Below are positions 62,881 through 64,000 of a DNA stretch of 64,000 nt, piece by piece. How positions within the stretch are numbered: the first letter of the stretch is position 1; the number at the start of each line of letters is the position of its first letter. The stretch spans positions 12,812,709-12,876,708 of the forward strand of contig CM057003.1 of NCBI GenBank assembly GCA_029891345.1, written 5' to 3'. The notes beneath the pieces were generated by a model. That model was given only the letters and a program-made list of their open reading frames with translations. It was not told the DNA's origin and searched no databases. The position numbers and the translations under genes were made by a program. The stretch is from Dryococelus australis (Eukaryota > Arthropoda > Insecta > Phasmatodea > Phasmatidae).

Positions 62881-63819
62881 CTGCAACACCAACAAACATG
62901 CACGTCAGCATACGAGCAACTCCCACATTCTGCCACTTCTGATTCTGAACTGACCCAGGTGAGTGGTTGTGGCACACCCTTCAACATCTTGCTACAATCC
63001 ATTCATTAACTGCAGGATCTTGCTACCATCATTCCACAGTAACTTAGTAAAGAAACTTCCAATTTTTTATCCGCATTAAGAAAACCTAACAAAATTAATA
63101 CCTGTTCTGTCTTATGTTAAAATACTGTTCAAGCAATCAATGAAAAACGTTAAAGGCCTAAATCCTGTAAGGAAATGTTCTTTCACACCAGCAATGGTAT
63201 ACGATTATTTTCAAAACTATCAGGATGTAATTTGTAGTTAACACACTACCACCTAGAATCTCTTAATACTGAAAATTGTCATCCAAATGATAAAACTTGG
63301 TATTTTTGAGGTAGCAAAATTTTTTTTCAGGGAAATTATCTCCTATCATTCATATTACATTACAGGCTATTTGCTCCAAGTAAAGTGATTATAGTGTGAT
63401 GAACGCAGTCCTGTACATCAAAACAATTATACACACACATAATAATTAATGCAGTTGCTAGATTGTAAACATTACCAACACAGCAGCCTAATGGATATAA
63501 CTTGCCTCTAGGTGAAAACAATCGCCAATCAACTGATTAAAAATTGGAGTATTATTAGTAGGGACCTGCAAAATTTGGGTTATTTTCTGAAATAACACTA
63601 GAATTCACTGTCATATACATATTGGAGTAGTCATCGTTTCTTTATTGGTTTATGCAGCAGTGATGACACATTTTCCTTTTTCACTTGGTTGAACGTCATT
63701 GGGCCAGTTTTTGTTAGAAGTTTCCTATTGGTCCAAAGTTGTCCAGGGCATGGCCAAACAAAATGTAGTCCAACAACAAACACAATACAAAAGCAGAAGT
63801 GTTTGAAATCTAGCCTGTC
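62881..63819. other. Upstream/intron region 5' of SLC19 coding exon 1
   Basis: AT-rich, and no coding signal is seen. It is expected to be intron or 5' flank, since coding exon 1 starts at a splice acceptor. Confidence 0.45.
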
Positions 63820-63990
63820 TTTGACGTGCGCCGTCAACCCTAGGCCGTTCTCCACGTCTACGCGCCCAACACTCATCGGACATGAGATGTCAACGTGAGA
63901 GCTGTTACGCCCTGCGTACCGATTCACGCGTGTACACAGGTTGCATTGGTACAGTGTTAGTGTGCAATCGTACAGAAAAGTAGTTGAAGC
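63820..63990 (-). promoter_or_regulatory. CpG-rich stretch upstream of the SLC19 coding exons
   Basis: About fifteen CpG dinucleotides fall in roughly 170 bp, in otherwise CpG-poor DNA. The stretch lies about 1 kb upstream of coding exon 1 on the gene's strand. A CCAAT-type box (ATTGG on the plus strand) is near 63728. Because coding exon 1 begins two bases before the ATG, a noncoding first exon or promoter is expected upstream, and this is the only obvious candidate in the window. Confidence 0.3.
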
Positions 63991-64000
63991 TGTTTTAATT

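Noticed and set aside
1-64000. CRISPR array, operon, phage or bacterial system
   Set aside because: No spaced direct repeats of that type, no ribosome-binding sites with dense ORFs; introns and TEs show animal DNA.

Overview
The window is eukaryotic, TE-rich, intron-rich DNA, most likely from an arthropod (probably an insect). The reasons are canonical GT-AG introns, an animal-type SLC19 carrier gene, a Tc1-type transposon, Ty3-like LTR retroelements, tRNA-derived SINEs and long AT-rich spacers. No rRNA, functional tRNA, CRISPR array or bacterial-style operon was found. The arthropod assignment is an inference, because no species-diagnostic marker is visible.

The one intact host gene lies on the minus strand. 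It is a member of the SLC19 (reduced folate / thiamine carrier) family, with eight coding exons running from an ATG at 62878 down to a TGA at 25053. All intron phases match, and the exons sum to 1374 nt (457 aa plus stop). The exons total under 1.4 kb in a 37.8-kb span, and the introns are filled with mobile DNA. A CpG-rich stretch at 63.82-63.99 kb, upstream of the first coding exon, may hold the promoter or a 5' noncoding exon.

Layout: 0.15-2.1 kb is a foldback-like inverted repeat. 3.6-7.8 kb holds two head-to-head copies of a 2-kb non-coding repeat, here called family A. 9.6-9.9 kb has a compound microsatellite and a near-perfect 63-bp palindrome. 10.2-14.6 kb contains a pair of LTR-like direct repeats. 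18.1-18.9 kb is a decayed Tc1 transposase. 21.7-22.7 kb is a decayed Gag carrying PHD-type zinc fingers. 25.05 kb is the 3' end of the SLC19 gene. Within its introns lie a head-to-head LTR/ORF inverted duplication (31-34.9 kb), SINE copies (38.1-38.3, 56.4 and 57.3 kb), family A copies (39.9-41.9 and 58.9-62.1 kb), an LTR-like region with 108-bp repeats (42.2-43.4 kb), further LTR-like pieces (43.9-44.3 and 46.4-47.0 kb), an LTR fused to a Ty3 RT-RNase H fragment (49.2-51.05 kb), and a longer Ty3-like element with gag, protease and RT (about 51.6-56.2 kb).

The least ordinary signals are the tandem PHD-type fingers in front of the Ty3-like Gag (two diverged copies), the family A elements with short termini near TTGACGCCG, and several large palindromic arrangements. 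All transposon genes seen here carry stops or frameshifts. No complete previously undescribed system is visible.
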